In this document: in pieces, positions 31,654 through 40,381 of the stretch
How the letters are laid out: each line of letters opens with the position of its first letter
Numbering within the stretch: position 1 is the stretch's first letter
Source: an uncultured Clostridia bacterium
Lineage (GTDB): Bacteria; Bacillota; Clostridia; Oscillospirales; Butyricicoccaceae
Length of the DNA: 64,000 nucleotides
Assembly: GCA_944381055.1 (NCBI GenBank)
Contig: CALWJQ010000064.1
Location: forward strand, 1-64,000
Direction: 5' to 3'
Notes under the pieces: generated by a model
Seen by the model: the letters and a program-made list of their open reading frames with translations, nothing else
Told to the model about the DNA's origin: nothing
Database searches by the model: none
Translations under genes and position numbers: made by a program

Positions 31654-33993
31654 ATGAACATGCCAATCTGTGCCCGCTGCAAAAAAAATGTTGCAGTGGT
31701 CTTTATCACAAAAATGGAAAACGGCAAGGCCAAAAACGAGGGCCTTTGCTTAAAGTGCGCCCGTGAACTGGGGATTAAGCCGGTCAGCGACATGATGGAC
31801 AAGTTCGGCATTACAGACGAAGATGTTGATCAGCTGTCCGAAGAACTGTCCCAGGGCGGGGGCGAAATGCTGGAAGGCCTGATGTCCAGCTTTGGCGGCG
31901 AACAGGGCGATGCCCCTGCGGCCGGGGAAAACGACGAAAACGCTTCCCGCGCGCCGACCTTCCCGCTGTTCAGCCTGTTCAGCCGAGAGCGGCGCGACAG
32001 GCAGCAGCCTGCGGACGAGGAAAAGGAACAGCAGCAGCGCAAGCCGTCCCGCAGGGATGAGAAAAAGCATAAGTTCCTGCGCTCGTACGCCCTGTGCCTG
32101 ACCGAGCGTGCGCGCGACGGCAAGCTGGACCGCGTCGTCGGCCGCGATCGTGAGACAGAGCGCGTCATCCAGATCCTGAACCGCCGGCAGAAAAACAACC
32201 CCTGCCTGATCGGCGAGCCCGGCGTCGGCAAGACGGCGGTGGCCGAAGGCCTGGCGCAGCGCATCGCTGACGGCAACGTGCCGTACAAGCTGCACGACAA
32301 AGAGGTCTGGCTGCTCGATATGACCGCTATGGTGGCGGGAACCCAGTTCCGCGGCCAGTTCGAAGGGCGGATGAAGAGCCTGATCGACGAGGTCAAGGCG
32401 CTGGGAAATATCATTCTCGTCATCGACGAGGTGCATAACCTGGTCGGCGCGGGCGACGCCGAGGGCAGCATGAATGCCGCCAACATTTTAAAACCCGCGC
32501 TGTCGCGCGGCGAAATCCAGGTGATCGGCGCCACCACGTTTAAAGAATACCGCAAGCATATTGAAAAGGACAGCGCCCTTGAGCGGCGTTTCCAGCCCGT
32601 CGTCATTAACGAACCGTCGGCCGACGAAACCTTTGAAATCCTGCGCGGCATCAAGGGGTATTATGAAAAGTTCCACGGCGTCGTCATCCCTGACGAGATG
32701 CTGCGCCAGACCGTTTACCTGGCCGACCGCTATATCAGCGACCGGTTCATGCCCGACAAAGCCATTGACCTGCTGGACGAAGCCTGTTCGGATCTCAACC
32801 TGAAAAACGCCGCCGTCAACGAGCGCGCCGAGCTCGAAGACGAGCTGGCCGGCCTGATTGCCGAACGCGAAGACCTGCTGGCCAAAACGCAGGAGCAGGC
32901 CGAGCACGCCGAAGAGTTTTATGCCCGCATCGCCGAGATTCGCAGCAAGGAAATGCGCGCCGAAGAGCGGCTTGAAGCGCTAAAAAAACAGCCGCAGCCC
33001 GTGCTGGGTATCGACGACCTGTCACGCGTCATTGAGCTGTGGACCAAAATCCCGGCCAGCCGCGTACGAGAGCAGGACTACGAACGCCTGGTGCGCCTGG
33101 AAGACCGGCTCAAAAGCCGTGTCATCGGGCAGGACGAGGCCGTCCGGGCCGTTGCGGCCGCGATCCGCCGCCGCCGCGCCGGCATCAGTGAAAAGCGCAA
33201 GCCCATTTCGTTCATTTTTGTCGGGCCGACGGGCGTGGGCAAAACCGAGCTCGTCAAGCGTCTGGCCGAGGATCTGTTCAACACTCCCGATGCGCTCATT
33301 CGCCTTGACATGAGCGAATATATGGAAAAACATTCAGTGTCCAAGCTGATCGGCGCGCCGCCGGGATACGTCGGGTACGACGAAGCAGGGCAGCTGACTG
33401 AAAAGATCCGCCGCCGCCCGTACAGCGTCGTTTTGTTTGATGAAATCGAAAAGGCGCATCCCGACGTGCTCAACATGCTGCTGCAAATCCTGGACGACGG
33501 GCGCATCACCGATGCGCAGGGGCGCACGGTCAACTTTGAAAACGCCGTTATCATCATGACGTCCAACGCGGGTTCCGAGCGGCGCGACGGGACGGTCGGG
33601 TTCGGCCACACCATCACCGAGCAGGGCAGGGAAAAGGCGCTCAAGGCGCTGAGCGACATCATGCGCCCCGAGTTTATCAACCGCATCGACGAAGTCATTT
33701 CATTCAACCAGCTGTCGCCCGAGGACTTTCAGAAGATCTGCCGCATCATGCTGGGGGATCTGGCCGAGGCAACAGAACACAACGGCATCGAGCTGCACTG
33801 GGATGAGGCGCTGGTACGGTACCTGTCTGAAAAGTCTTATTCCATCAAGTACGGCGCGCGCAACCTGCGCCGCCTGATCGAAAAAGAGGTCGAAGACAGG
33901 GCGGCGACGCTCATCATCGAATCATACGAGCATCCGCTGACCGAACTGTACGTCACCGCGCAGGACGGAGAAGTCCGGGTAACGGGAAAATAA
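31654..33993 (+). CDS. clpE: ClpE-type AAA+ unfoldase with N-terminal zinc finger
   Basis: The 779-aa protein has an N-terminal zinc ribbon with C6-x2-C9-x22-C32-x2-C35, the pattern of ClpE, in place of the double Clp_N domain of ClpC. Two AAA+ modules follow: Walker A GEPGVGKT and Walker B LVIDEVHNL in D1, then a coiled-coil middle segment, then GPTGVGKTEL and VLFDEIEKAHPD in D2. A VGFG loop after the D2 Walker region matches the ClpP-docking motif, so it probably feeds ClpP. ClpE handles aggregated or stress-damaged proteins. No ctsR, mcsA or mcsB neighbour is present. It is the last gene of the long operon and has the site GGAGAG before the ATG. Confidence 0.93.
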   Translation: MNMPICARCKKNVAVVFITKMENGKAKNEGLCLKCARELGIKPVSDMMDKFGITDEDVDQLSEELSQGGGEMLEGLMSSFGGEQGDAPAAGENDENASRAPTFPLFSLFSRERRDRQQPADEEKEQQQRKPSRRDEKKHKFLRSYALCLTERARDGKLDRVVGRDRETERVIQILNRRQKNNPCLIGEPGVGKTAVAEGLAQRIADGNVPYKLHDKEVWLLDMTAMVAGTQFRGQFEGRMKSLIDEVKALGNIILVIDEVHNLVGAGDAEGSMNAANILKPALSRGEIQVIGATTFKEYRKHIEKDSALERRFQPVVINEPSADETFEILRGIKGYYEKFHGVVIPDEMLRQTVYLADRYISDRFMPDKAIDLLDEACSDLNLKNAAVNERAELEDELAGLIAEREDLLAKTQEQAEHAEEFYARIAEIRSKEMRAEERLEALKKQPQPVLGIDDLSRVIELWTKIPASRVREQDYERLVRLEDRLKSRVIGQDEAVRAVAAAIRRRRAGISEKRKPISFIFVGPTGVGKTELVKRLAEDLFNTPDALIRLDMSEYMEKHSVSKLIGAPPGYVGYDEAGQLTEKIRRRPYSVVLFDEIEKAHPDVLNMLLQILDDGRITDAQGRTVNFENAVIIMTSNAGSERRDGTVGFGHTITEQGREKALKALSDIMRPEFINRIDEVISFNQLSPEDFQKICRIMLGDLAEATEHNGIELHWDEALVRYLSEKSYSIKYGARNLRRLIEKEVEDRAATLIIESYEHPLTELYVTAQDGEVRVTGK

Positions 33994-34028
33994 AAAAGGC
34001 CGCCGGCTTTGCAAAGCCGGCGGCCTTT
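33992..34028. terminator. Bidirectional terminator (clpE / M20 amidohydrolase)
   Basis: Perfect 17-bp arms (33995-34011 with 34012-34028, no loop bases beyond the turn) lie between convergent genes, flanked by six A on the left and weak T on the right. Confidence 0.85.
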
Positions 34029-34034
34029 GTGCGG

Positions 34035-35405
34035 TCAGATATTCTGGTAATCGATCGAGGCGTTGCCGTTTTCGTCGTAGACGACGGCGTCTTTGTCCAA
34101 AGTGATTTTGTCGATGGCAGCAAAATACGCTTCTTTGGACGGATAGGCGGGCTTGTAGCCGGCAACGATTTCGCGGGCCGCGGCGGCGCCGCCGGTCAGC
34201 AGGGCGTCGGCGACGAACAGCTGCGCTTTGGCCGCGTTGACGCACTGGCGGTTGGGGTCTGCCACGCAGTAGTCGATGCCGTGGCCGGTGCCTGTGGCGC
34301 CGGCCGCGTTGAACTGGACACCCGGCATGATGGCGGTCAGGTCACCAAAGTCCGAAGAGCCGGTTCCCCAGCGCTCGTAATCAAAGCGGACGCGGTCGGC
34401 GCCGACCAGATCGACGCAGCACTGCTCGACCAGCTTCATAAAGGCGGGGTCATGGATTTCGGGCGAATAGCCCGGGCGGTCGCACAGCTCAACGCCTGCG
34501 CCCATCGCGAGAGCGCCGCCGGCCAGCGCGCGGTTGATGCGGCGGTTGGCCGCCATGATGGCGTCCAGCGTGCGGCCTCGCACATAGCTTTCAATTTTCA
34601 TCTCATCAGGGATGATATTGACGGCGCAGTTGACGCCCATCATGATGGTGTGGAAGCGGATATGGTCGTCATCCTGGAAGGTCTCGCGCAGGTCGTTGCA
34701 GGCCTGCAGCCCGAGCATGGCGGCGTACTGGGCGTTGATGCCGCGGTGCGGGGCGCCGCCGGCGTGCGAGGATTTGCCCTTGAAACGGATGGTTTTGGCC
34801 ATGCAGCCGTTGCTGCCCAGCCCGCACGACAGGTCAAAGGGTTCGCCTTCGCCGGCCGCGGTGCCGTGAACCATCAGGCTCAGGTCAACGTCGTCAAAAT
34901 AGCCGCGGTACATGAACTCGACCTTGCCGCCGTTGTAGCGGATGACGCCTTTTTTGCGCAGTTCTTCGCGGAAAGCGAGCTGGATCATTTCTTCGGCTGG
35001 GACCATCATCAGGCGGATCGAGCCGCTCATACCGTCGAGCGCGCCCGGTTCTTTCAGCGCGGCTGCAATGCCCAGCAGGGCCGCGCCCTGCGCGTGATGG
35101 CCGCAGCAGTGGGTCATGCCGTTGACTGACTCGGGGTGGTTGGCAATGTCAAGAGCGTCGAGCTCGCCCATGATGCACAGCTTGGGACCGGGGCGGCCGG
35201 TGTCGACATCGGTGTAAAAGCCGGGGATATTGCCGGGCTCGGTCAGCGTGTAGCCCAGCTTCAGAAAAGCGTCTTTTAAGTAATTGTGGGCTTCCCATTC
35301 GGTATAGCCGGTCTGGGGGTGGGCCCACAGCCAGCGCTCGGCATCGAGCACCAGCTGGCGGTTGCGGTCGACGGCGGCGACCAGGGTTTGCTGTCTTTCT
35401 GTCAT
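34035..35405 (-). CDS. M20-family amidohydrolase (AbgB-like)
   Basis: The 456-aa protein is an M20D-type metallopeptidase/amidohydrolase. Conserved metal sites include ELDALDIANHPE (GELDAL), CCGHHAQGA, PAEE near residue 142, and SSHAGGAPHRGINAQ in the dimer domain, with TGHGIDY at the C-terminus. AbgB-type enzymes cleave aminoacyl amides such as p-aminobenzoyl-glutamate or N-acyl amino acids. It lacks a signal peptide. GGAGGAA precedes the ATG at 35405. It is the third gene of a minus-strand unit with the phosphohexomutase and a small membrane protein. Confidence 0.93.
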   Translation of the reverse strand: MTERQQTLVAAVDRNRQLVLDAERWLWAHPQTGYTEWEAHNYLKDAFLKLGYTLTEPGNIPGFYTDVDTGRPGPKLCIMGELDALDIANHPESVNGMTHCCGHHAQGAALLGIAAALKEPGALDGMSGSIRLMMVPAEEMIQLAFREELRKKGVIRYNGGKVEFMYRGYFDDVDLSLMVHGTAAGEGEPFDLSCGLGSNGCMAKTIRFKGKSSHAGGAPHRGINAQYAAMLGLQACNDLRETFQDDDHIRFHTIMMGVNCAVNIIPDEMKIESYVRGRTLDAIMAANRRINRALAGGALAMGAGVELCDRPGYSPEIHDPAFMKLVEQCCVDLVGADRVRFDYERWGTGSSDFGDLTAIMPGVQFNAAGATGTGHGIDYCVADPNRQCVNAAKAQLFVADALLTGGAAAAREIVAGYKPAYPSKEAYFAAIDKITLDKDAVVYDENGNASIDYQNI

Positions 35406-35418
35406 GATGATTTCCTCC

Positions 35419-35979
35419 TTACTCTTCGATGTATCCGATGAATATATTGTAATTGGGCATATACCACTGTCCTCCGATCTTGAGCATGGTCGTTTCGCCG
35501 CGCAGGGTGCGGTCGCCGGTGTTTCCGGTCAGGCAGATGTCAAATGTGACGTCGCTGACGCTTTCGACGGCGCTGTTTTCGGCCCGCGCAGCGTTGAGAG
35601 CGGTCGCCGTCGAACGCTCCTGCTCGACGATGCTGACGGTGACCGAAACGTCCTCGCCCACCCACTGGATGGCCTGTTCGCGGTCGGTCAGGGCCATATT
35701 GGATACGCCGCCCATGGTGTAGGCCAGCATGAAGTGCTCGCGGATCTCGCCTTCGGGCAGGCATTCGGCCATTTTTTCAACGTTGGCGTACACATACATA
35801 TTCTCGTAATACTGCTGTAAAACGTCGCGCACGCTGCCGCCGCTGCCGATGGCGAGGCGCAGAATAACGGCGAGCAGCGCAAGGACGGCGACGGCGGCAA
35901 TGACAGCGGCCGCTTTGGGGGACAGCCTGCGCGCGGCCCCGGACGTTTTTTCGGGCTTTTTGGTCTTTGTCTTGCTCAT
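35419..35979 (-). CDS. Small membrane-anchored protein of unknown function
   Basis: The 186-aa protein begins with a lysine-rich stretch, then one transmembrane helix at about residues 24-45 (AAVIAAVAVLALLAVILRLAI). The rest is a soluble extracytoplasmic domain of mixed alpha/beta (VRDVLQQYYENMYVYANVE, ending MPNYNIFIGYIEE). I do not recognise the family; the shape fits a NTF2/lipoprotein-like extracellular domain. Its ATG overlaps the end of the phosphohexomutase gene (ATGA) and the M20 gene follows 13 bases later, so all three belong to one operon. Confidence 0.8.
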   Translation of the reverse strand: MSKTKTKKPEKTSGAARRLSPKAAAVIAAVAVLALLAVILRLAIGSGGSVRDVLQQYYENMYVYANVEKMAECLPEGEIREHFMLAYTMGGVSNMALTDREQAIQWVGEDVSVTVSIVEQERSTATALNAARAENSAVESVSDVTFDICLTGNTGDRTLRGETTMLKIGGQWYMPNYNIFIGYIEE

Positions 35980-37691
35980 AAGATTTTTACACTCCTTGTG
36001 CCGGTATAGTGATCCAGACGCAGGGTGTGCAAAACATCCTGCGCGCAGGTTTGGGCGCTGGCAAGCGCCTGCCCGGGCGACGGGCCGCGGGCCAGCGCGT
36101 ACAGCTTGATTTTAGGTTCGGTCCCCGACGGGCGGATGACGACGGCGCAGCCGTCCCGCAGGGCAAAGCGCAGCACGTCGGCCCCGCTGGGGGACAGCGG
36201 ATGCGAAGAACCGTCCAGACCGGATGAAACGCCGGTGAGAAAATCGTCCCATCGCGCCACGGCGCGGCCGGAAACGGCGGCCGGCGGATCCCGCCGAAGC
36301 GCGGCCATACAGCTGCGGATGGCTGCTTGCCCTTCGGGACCGGGCAGGGTGACGCTGGCCGTCTTTTCAGCGTAAAAGCCCAGCTCGCGCCCCAGCTCGT
36401 CCAGCCGGTCATGCAGCGTCAGTCCGCGCGCACGCAGCGCACAGGCCATGGACGCGACGGCCAATGCGGCCGAGACGCCGTCTTTGTCGCGCACGTCGGG
36501 GTTTATCATGTACCCGATAGCTTCTTCAAAGGCGAGGACAGCCCGCCGGCCGCTCTGCTCCAGGCGTTCGGCCTCGGCAGCCAGGTGCTTGAAGCCGGTA
36601 AAGGTGTCGACGCACTGTCCGCCCCGGCGCTCGGCCGCAAGGCGGGCCATGTCGGTCGTCACCAGCGTCTTGACGACGGCGCTGCCTGCGGGGGCGTCCC
36701 GAAGCAGGAAGTCGGCCAGCAGCACGCCGACCTGGTTGCCGCTCAGCGGCCGCATGGCGTTGCCGGCATCCCGCGCCCATACCGCAAGACGGTCGGCGTC
36801 AGGGTCGTTGGCCAGGATGAGGTCGGCGCGGACTGCCTCGGAAAGGGACAGGGCGGGGCCGAAGCCGTCGGGGTTTTCCGGGTTGGGATCGGGCGTCGTG
36901 GGGAAATCGCCGTCCGGCGCGAGCTGCTCGGGCACGCAATGGACGGACGTCAGGCCGGCGCGCCGCAGCGCTTCAGGCACAACGGAACCGCCGACGCCGT
37001 GAAAGGGCGTGTAGACAACGGAAAGATGGGGAAAGGCTGCAATGTCCCGGGGGTTTACACACCGCAGCGCCGACTCGATAAACCGTTCGTCTGTTTCGCG
37101 ACCCAACGGCGTGAGCGCGGCGGAAGGCGGGGGTGTGGGGGCGAGCACGTCGCTCCGCGCCATTTCGCCGGCGATTTCGCCGGCCAGCGCGTCGCCGATC
37201 TGCGCGCCGCCCGACCGGTAAACCTTGAAACCGAGATATTCAGGCGGGTTGTGGCTTGCCGTCAGGCAGATGCCGGCCGAGGCGCCCAGCAGGCGCACGG
37301 CAAACGAAAGCTCGGGCGTGGGGCGCGGCTCGGAAAACAGAAAAACGGGAATCCCCATGCCGCGCAGAGCGCCGGCGGCGGCACGGGCCAGCTGTGCGCT
37401 GCCGTGGCGGGCGTCATACCCGATGCATACACCGCGGGATGCAGTGCCGGGCCCGCGAGCCCAAAGGCGCGCGCCCAGCGCGCGCGCCACCCATGCGGCG
37501 GTGTGGCGGTTGAGCCGCGACGGACCCGGGCCGGCCAGGGTCCGCAGCCCGGCAGTGCCAAAGGCGGGCTGCGGGCCAAAAGAGGCGGAAAGGCCGGCGC
37601 CGTCCAGCCGGGAAAGCTGGCGCCGTTCATCATCATCCATCAGGGGGCTGTGCAGCCAGCGTTCGTAGCCGGCCTGCACGGAATCGGTCAT
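35976..37691 (-). CDS. Phosphoglucomutase/phosphomannomutase (alpha-D-phosphohexomutase)
   Basis: The 571-aa protein is a phosphohexomutase. The catalytic serine lies in TASHNPPEYLGFKVY, the metal loop in ANDPDADRLAVW, the sugar-binding loop in FEEAIGYM, and the phosphate site in RPSGTEPKIK near the C-terminus. It interconverts hexose 1- and 6-phosphates for glycogen, cell-wall or capsule precursors. The GAGGTGA ribosome site supports ATG 37691; an in-frame extension lacks one. A TATAAT box lies at 37715-37710, but its -35 is weak. It begins an operon with the small membrane protein and the M20 hydrolase. Confidence 0.95.
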   Translation of the reverse strand: MTDSVQAGYERWLHSPLMDDDERRQLSRLDGAGLSASFGPQPAFGTAGLRTLAGPGPSRLNRHTAAWVARALGARLWARGPGTASRGVCIGYDARHGSAQLARAAAGALRGMGIPVFLFSEPRPTPELSFAVRLLGASAGICLTASHNPPEYLGFKVYRSGGAQIGDALAGEIAGEMARSDVLAPTPPPSAALTPLGRETDERFIESALRCVNPRDIAAFPHLSVVYTPFHGVGGSVVPEALRRAGLTSVHCVPEQLAPDGDFPTTPDPNPENPDGFGPALSLSEAVRADLILANDPDADRLAVWARDAGNAMRPLSGNQVGVLLADFLLRDAPAGSAVVKTLVTTDMARLAAERRGGQCVDTFTGFKHLAAEAERLEQSGRRAVLAFEEAIGYMINPDVRDKDGVSAALAVASMACALRARGLTLHDRLDELGRELGFYAEKTASVTLPGPEGQAAIRSCMAALRRDPPAAVSGRAVARWDDFLTGVSSGLDGSSHPLSPSGADVLRFALRDGCAVVIRPSGTEPKIKLYALARGPSPGQALASAQTCAQDVLHTLRLDHYTGTRSVKIL

Positions 37692-37746
37692 AAAGCTCAC
37701 CTCTTTATCATTATAATCAATTTGCACGCCGAAAGCCAGAAAAAAT

Positions 37747-37775
37747 TTGTTTTTTCTGCCCGGTTGCTTTATACT
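37747..37775 (+). promoter_or_regulatory. Promoter of the DRTGG-hydrogenase operon
   Basis: TTGTTT (37747-37752) and TATACT (37770-37775) are 17 bases apart. The leader of about 95 bases carries two strong hairpins (37815-37831, cggcagg/cctgccg; 37843-37861, ccgcggc/gccgcgg) before GAGAGGAG. Confidence 0.65.
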
Positions 37776-37876
37776 GATAATAAGCAATCGTCCGGGAGGC
37801 GGACAGACATAAGTCGGCAGGCTGCCTGCCGGAAAGGCGGCACCGCGGCGGACAGCCGCGGCGAGAGGAGAATTGT

Positions 37877-38218
37877 ATGCGCATCCGGGAAATCCAAAAG
37901 CTGATTGACGCCCGCCTACTTTGCGGCGAGCATCTGCTGGACGAAGAGATCCACAATGTCTGCGGGTCCGATCTGATGAGCGACGTGCTGGCGTTTTCCA
38001 ACGGGCAGATGCTGATCACCGGGCTTGTCAACCCGCAGGTCATCCGCACGGCCGAGATGGTGGACATCCGCTGCATTGTCTTTGCACGCGACAAAACACC
38101 CGATGCCGGCATGATCGAGCTGGCGCGCGAAAAAGACATGGCCGTCATGACGTGCCGCGGGTCGATGTTCGACGTGTGCGGCGTTTTGTACCAGCACGGC
38201 CTGAGAGGGGAGGAGTGA
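37877..38218 (+). CDS. DRTGG-domain protein 1
   Basis: The 113-aa protein is a single DRTGG domain (NVCGSDLMSDVLAFSNGQMLIT, then TAEMVDIRCIVFARDKTPD), a fold also found in HPr kinase-like and CBS/phosphotransacetylase regulators and thought to bind a small ligand. It has no catalytic domain. It opens a five-gene cluster: this gene, an RsbW-like ATPase, an Fe-S hydrogenase homologue, a second DRTGG protein and a PHP protein. Its stop codon is 2 bases before the next start. It probably senses a metabolite and acts through a partner. Confidence 0.9.
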   Translation: MRIREIQKLIDARLLCGEHLLDEEIHNVCGSDLMSDVLAFSNGQMLITGLVNPQVIRTAEMVDIRCIVFARDKTPDAGMIELAREKDMAVMTCRGSMFDVCGVLYQHGLRGEE

Positions 38219-38220
38219 GC

Positions 38221-38652
38221 TTGCCCGACGCGATCAGAATGACGTTTAACGTGGACGGCGACGATTTTGCTGCCGCGGGCACCGCATCGAGCGAAGTCAA
38301 GCGCGCCCTCAAACAGCTGGGGATGCCGCCCGAGCTGGTTAAACGCGCCGCCATCTGCATGTATGAAGGCGAAATCAACATGGTGATCCACGCCGACGGC
38401 GGCGTGGCGTCGGTCGCCATCCGCCCGGGCAGCGTGGAGATTGAACTGCGCGACCGCGGCCCCGGCATCCCCGACCTGGAGCTCGCCATGCAGGAAGGTT
38501 ATTCAACGGCCAGCGAGCAGGCGCGCAACCTGGGCTTTGGCGCGGGCATGGGCCTGCCCAATATGAAACGCTACGCCGATGAACTCAAGATCGACACCAA
38601 AATCGGCGTGGGGACGACGGTCACGATGGTTTTGCGCGACCGTACCCGCTGA
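38221..38652 (+). CDS. RsbW-like serine kinase / anti-sigma-factor ATPase (HATPase_c)
   Basis: The 143-aa protein is a single GHKL ATPase domain. The N box is EGEINMVIHA, the G1 box DRGPGIPD, and the G2 box GFGAGMGLP. Such small ATPases phosphorylate an anti-anti-sigma partner or bind a sigma factor, as in RsbW and SpoIIAB. No STAS-domain partner or sigma gene is in this operon. The start is TTG at 38221 behind GGGAGGAG. It stands between a DRTGG protein and the hydrogenase homologue, suggesting a redox-to-kinase signalling chain. Confidence 0.92.
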   Translation: MPDAIRMTFNVDGDDFAAAGTASSEVKRALKQLGMPPELVKRAAICMYEGEINMVIHADGGVASVAIRPGSVEIELRDRGPGIPDLELAMQEGYSTASEQARNLGFGAGMGLPNMKRYADELKIDTKIGVGTTVTMVLRDRTR

Positions 38653-38720
38653 ACATCCCGCCATTCCCGCGGCGGCCGGGAATGGAAAGGCAGTCTGCCG
38701 CCGAAAGGAGCGGTATCGCC

Positions 38721-40052
38721 GTGGAACGAAAACTGTTTCATTCCGTCACCCTCAACCTTGACAAATGCAAGGGCTGCACAACCTGCATCAAGCACTGCCC
38801 GACCGAGGCCATCCGCGTGCGCTTCGGCAAGGCTTACATCATTGAAGACCGCTGCATCGACTGCGGCCAGTGCATCCGCGTCTGCCCGCACCGCGCCAAA
38901 AGCGCTGTGTGCGACAGCTTTGAATCGCTGAAAAACTACCGGCTGACCATCGCGCTGCCGGCCCCCAGCCTGTACGGCCAGTTCAACAATTTAAGCGACA
39001 TCGGGCTGGTGCTGACCGGCCTGCTGCGAATAGGCTTTGACCGCGTGTTTGAAGTGGCCGCCGCCGCCGAATACCTGTCGGATTTTACGCGGCGCGAGCT
39101 TTTGAAAAACAACAGCCTGCCGCACCCGACCATTTCGTCGGCCTGCCCCGCCTGCGTCCGGCTGATCAAGCACCGGTTCCCCGAGCTGGCGAACCATGTG
39201 CTCCCCTTTGTGGCGCCGGTTGAACTGGCCGCCGTGCTGGCGCGCAGCAAGGCGGTTGCCGAGACGGGGCTGAAGCCCGAAGAGATCGGCGTATTCTTTA
39301 TTTCGCCCTGCCCGGCCAAAGTGACGGCCAGCCGTCTGCCCATCGGCATCAGCGCCCGCGTCATGGACGGCGTTCTGTCCATGACCGACGTGTACACACG
39401 CCTGCTGCCGGTGCTCAAAACCATCGGGGAACCTGAGATCACCCCGCAGGCCGGTCTGACCGGCATCGGGTGGTCGGTGTCGGGCGGCGAAGGGTCCGCC
39501 CTGCTCAACGGCCGCTACCTGGCGGTCGACGGCATTGAAAACGTCATCAAAATCCTGGAGGATCTGGAAGACGAAAAGCTGCCCGAGCTGGACTTTATCG
39601 AGCTCAACGCCTGCACGCAGGGGTGTGTCGGCGGCTGCCTGGCCGTCGAAAACCCCTATGTGGCCAAAACGCGCATCCGCGGGCTGATGAAGTACCTGCC
39701 CGTATCGCGCAACAAGGCGAGCGCCCTTCAGGACGGAACCGGCAAGATCCAGTGGCAGGGATCGCTGGAATCAGAGTCACGGTGGGCGCTCGACAGCGAC
39801 ATGGGCGCGGCGATGGAAAAGCTGCTACGCATCAACGAGCTGGCCAACAGCCTGCCCGGGCTGGACTGCGGTTCGTGCGGGGCGCCGACCTGCCGTGCGC
39901 TGGCCGAAGACGTTGTGCTGGGCCATGCCAGCGAAGAAGACTGCATTTTCCGTATGCGTGAAAGGATGCAGATTTTGAGCGGAGGGGGCGAGGCGGACGC
40001 CGACGCCTACCTGCCGCCGCCGTTCCGTAAATGTGAGGAGGACAGAAAGTGA
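38721..40052 (+). CDS. Sensory-type [FeFe]-hydrogenase homologue (HydS/group C-like)
   Basis: The 443-aa protein has two ferredoxin-type [4Fe-4S] motifs (C16-C19-C22-C26 and C45-C48-C51-C55), then an Fe-hydrogenase H-cluster domain, then an Fe-S cluster motif C383-C386-C391-C408 (CxxC-x4-C-x16-C). The H-cluster ligands are conserved: C142 in SSACPACV (L1), C197 in SPCPAK (L2) and C298/C302 in NACTQGCVGG (L3). The residue before C142, the proton-relay Cys of catalytic hydrogenases, is Ala141, as reported for HydS of Thermotoga. No PAS domain follows, unlike many group C proteins. The start is GTG 38721 after AAAGGAG. It overlaps the next gene by GTGA. Likely a sensor rather than a fast H2 producer. 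Confidence 0.85.
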   Translation: MERKLFHSVTLNLDKCKGCTTCIKHCPTEAIRVRFGKAYIIEDRCIDCGQCIRVCPHRAKSAVCDSFESLKNYRLTIALPAPSLYGQFNNLSDIGLVLTGLLRIGFDRVFEVAAAAEYLSDFTRRELLKNNSLPHPTISSACPACVRLIKHRFPELANHVLPFVAPVELAAVLARSKAVAETGLKPEEIGVFFISPCPAKVTASRLPIGISARVMDGVLSMTDVYTRLLPVLKTIGEPEITPQAGLTGIGWSVSGGEGSALLNGRYLAVDGIENVIKILEDLEDEKLPELDFIELNACTQGCVGGCLAVENPYVAKTRIRGLMKYLPVSRNKASALQDGTGKIQWQGSLESESRWALDSDMGAAMEKLLRINELANSLPGLDCGSCGAPTCRALAEDVVLGHASEEDCIFRMRERMQILSGGGEADADAYLPPPFRKCEEDRK

Positions 40053-40381
40053 CCATTCGTCAGCTGATAAGCCGCCTGTCGCTGGATGTGCTGGCCGAAG
40101 GCGCGTCGTATGACGCGCCGCTGCGCGGCTGTTACATCGGCGACCTGCTCAGCCGCGTCATCAGCCGCAGTGTGCAGGGCGGGCTGTGGATCACCATCAT
40201 GAACAATCTGAACGTCGCCGCCGTCGCCGTGCTGGCCGATATTCCCTGCGTCCTGCTGGCTGAAGGGGTCGAAGCGCCGGACGAGCTGCGCGAAAAATGC
40301 GCCGAAGAGGGCGTTTTCCTGTTGGGCAGCGGCCGCAGCGCCTATGAACTGGCGGCCGCGTTCGCGCAAAGCCAGTCATGA
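40049..40381 (+). CDS. DRTGG-domain protein 2
   Basis: The 110-aa protein is a second single DRTGG domain, more divergent than the first (YIGDLLSRVISRSVQGGLWITI, then AVLADIPCVLLAEG). Its start is GTG at 40049, inside the stop codon of the hydrogenase gene, behind GAGGAGG. Its end overlaps the PHP gene by ATGA. Its similarity to the first DRTGG protein in the same operon suggests a duplicated, perhaps heterodimeric, sensor unit. Confidence 0.87.
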   Translation: MTIRQLISRLSLDVLAEGASYDAPLRGCYIGDLLSRVISRSVQGGLWITIMNNLNVAAVAVLADIPCVLLAEGVEAPDELREKCAEEGVFLLGSGRSAYELAAAFAQSQS

